6,165 nucleotides of DNA, taken from assembly GCA_028685945.1 (NCBI GenBank), contig JAQUCZ010000074.1, positions 1 through 6,165 on the forward strand, in the 5' to 3' direction. Numbering within the stretch: position 1 is the first letter of the stretch; each line of letters opens with the position of its first letter. The DNA is from Sulfurimonadaceae bacterium (GTDB taxonomy: Bacteria; Campylobacterota; Campylobacteria; Campylobacterales; Sulfurimonadaceae). The notes beneath the pieces were generated by a model. That model had not been told where the DNA came from. It ran no database searches and saw nothing but the letters and a program-made list of their open reading frames with translations. Shown here in pieces: positions 5,413 to 6,165 of the stretch. The translations under genes were made by a program, and so were the position numbers.

Positions 5413-6117
5413 ATGAAGTTTACGTTTGTTACCCTTTTTCAAAATTTGATCGAGGGGTATTTTCAGGATTCTATTTTAAAACGTGCGATCGAAAGCGATT
5501 GCTTTAGCGTGGGGTATCTAAATCCGCGCGATTTTAGTCTTTCGAGACACAAAAAAGTAGATGATACGGCAGTCGGAGGCGGTGCTGGGATGGTGATGAA
5601 TCCCCAACCCCTTTATGACGCTTTAAATGAGTTAAAATCTACCGATAAGAATGTACATATAATCTTTGTCACGCCTGTTGCAAAACAGTTTATGCAAAGT
5701 GACGCAAAAAGATTGTCTCAAAAATCTCACGTAGCTTTTGTGAGCGGAAGATACGAAGGGATTGATGAGAGGGTGATAGAGGAGTTTGCAGACGAACTCT
5801 TTAGTATCGGCGACTATATTCTAACGGGAGGGGAACTGCCCTCTCTTGTGATGTGCGATGCTATTGCACGGAATATAGAAGGGGTACTGGGAAATAGCGA
5901 TTCTTTAAGCGTCGAGAGTTTTGAAACGCCGCTTTTAGAAGCGCCCTCTTTTTCCAAGCCGCAGGATTATCGAGGTAGGAGTGTTCCATCAGAATACTTA
6001 AAGGGAAATCATAGTAAAATTCGCTCACTAAAATTAGCCTTGTCTGAATGCAAAACGCAGTTTTTCAGACCTGAGCAGCTTTTAAAGCATAGAACAAGGA
6101 AGTCTTATGAGAAATAA
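5413..6117 (+). CDS. trmD: tRNA (guanine37-N1)-methyltransferase TrmD
   Basis: A 234-residue SPOUT-class methyltransferase that makes m1G37 in tRNAs reading CNN and some other codons, preventing +1 frameshifting; it works as a dimer with S-adenosylmethionine bound in a trefoil knot. Signatures: NPRDFSLSRHKKVDD (37-51), GGGAGM (55-60), GRYEGIDERVIEEF (112-125) and SIGDYILTGGELPS (131-144), the last two forming the knot. R153 aligns with the functional R154 of E. coli. The position aligned to the catalytic base D169 of E. coli is glutamate here (E168 in VESF). LLEAPSFSKP (174-183) replaces the common LLxxPxYTRP. Length is normal for the family. The start ATG is 4 nt after the rimM stop with no strong ribosome binding site. 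The 3' end overlaps the rplS start by 11 nt. Confidence 0.96.
   Translation: MKFTFVTLFQNLIEGYFQDSILKRAIESDCFSVGYLNPRDFSLSRHKKVDDTAVGGGAGMVMNPQPLYDALNELKSTDKNVHIIFVTPVAKQFMQSDAKRLSQKSHVAFVSGRYEGIDERVIEEFADELFSIGDYILTGGELPSLVMCDAIARNIEGVLGNSDSLSVESFETPLLEAPSFSKPQDYRGRSVPSEYLKGNHSKIRSLKLALSECKTQFFRPEQLLKHRTRKSYEK
6096..6100 (+). promoter_or_regulatory. Ribosome binding site of rplS inside trmD
   Basis: AAGGA (followed by AG) lies 6 nt before the ATG at 6107 and within the last codons of trmD. This supports the rplS start and allows L19 to be translated independently of trmD, in keeping with the higher need for a ribosomal protein. Confidence 0.7.
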
Positions 6118-6165
6118 GTACATTGAAAACTTTGAAAAAGCACAAACATCTGCGAAAAATATTCC
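6107..6165 (+). CDS. rplS: 50S ribosomal protein L19, N-terminal end (partial)
   Basis: Only 19 full codons are in the window: MRNKYIENFEKAQTSAKNI, with a proline codon begun. This resembles the N-terminus of bL19 (start, then a helix with EAFEKAQ-like sequence leading to the conserved PxFxPGD, which lies beyond the end). L19 sits at the 30S-50S interface. The position directly after trmD, overlapping it by 11 nt, is the standard place of rplS in bacteria. The start is supported by the AAGGA site 6 nt upstream. The gene is cut by the window end and not otherwise broken. Confidence 0.88.
   Translation, partial: MRNKYIENFEKAQTSAKNI

Overview
The window is ordinary chromosomal core DNA of a Campylobacterota (epsilonproteobacterial) genome. 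The evidence is the protein set and its order: Nif3-like protein, zinc-ribbon coiled-coil protein of the HP0958/FlgZ type, Kdo transferase, a short RluA-type pseudouridine synthase, Ffh, S16, KH protein, RimM, TrmD, L19. From memory, Campylobacter jejuni has the same run (about Cj0705 to Cj0714), while Helicobacter pylori has it split into HP0959-HP0956 and HP1152-HP1147. The A-rich but not extreme codon use and the protein sequences suggest a free-living Sulfurimonas/Sulfuricurvum-like organism rather than Campylobacter itself; the genus is a guess.

Layout: all genes are on the plus strand and coding density is very high. Block 1 (1-2816) holds the 3' end of a Nif3-like gene, the FlgZ-like gene, waaA and an rluA-family gene. 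The last three are nearly contiguous (3 and 9 nt gaps) and look co-transcribed. Block 2 (about 2868-4262) is ffh, which has a consensus -10 box and a strong ribosome binding site in the 99-nt gap before it. Block 3 (4417 to the end) is the widespread rpsP-khpA-rimM-trmD-rplS operon, with 1, 1 and 4 nt spacings and an 11-nt overlap; rplS runs off the window.

Functionally, block 3 concerns ribosome assembly and tRNA modification (S16, 16S maturation factor RimM, tRNA m1G37 methylation by TrmD, L19). Ffh handles co-translational membrane targeting, RluA-type protein modifies RNA, WaaA builds the lipid A-Kdo core, and the FlgZ-like protein is linked to flagellar gene control in H. pylori.

No mobile element, CRISPR array, tRNA, rRNA or new multi-gene system is visible. 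The only stretch not explained by genes is the 154-nt ffh-rpsP intergenic region (4263-4416). It contains an 8-bp perfect hairpin, a long nested imperfect hairpin, a 7-bp hairpin just before the rpsP ribosome binding site, and complementary segments that could pair in alternative ways. It is either an attenuator-like leader or a dispersed intergenic repeat. That is the most interesting part of the window.
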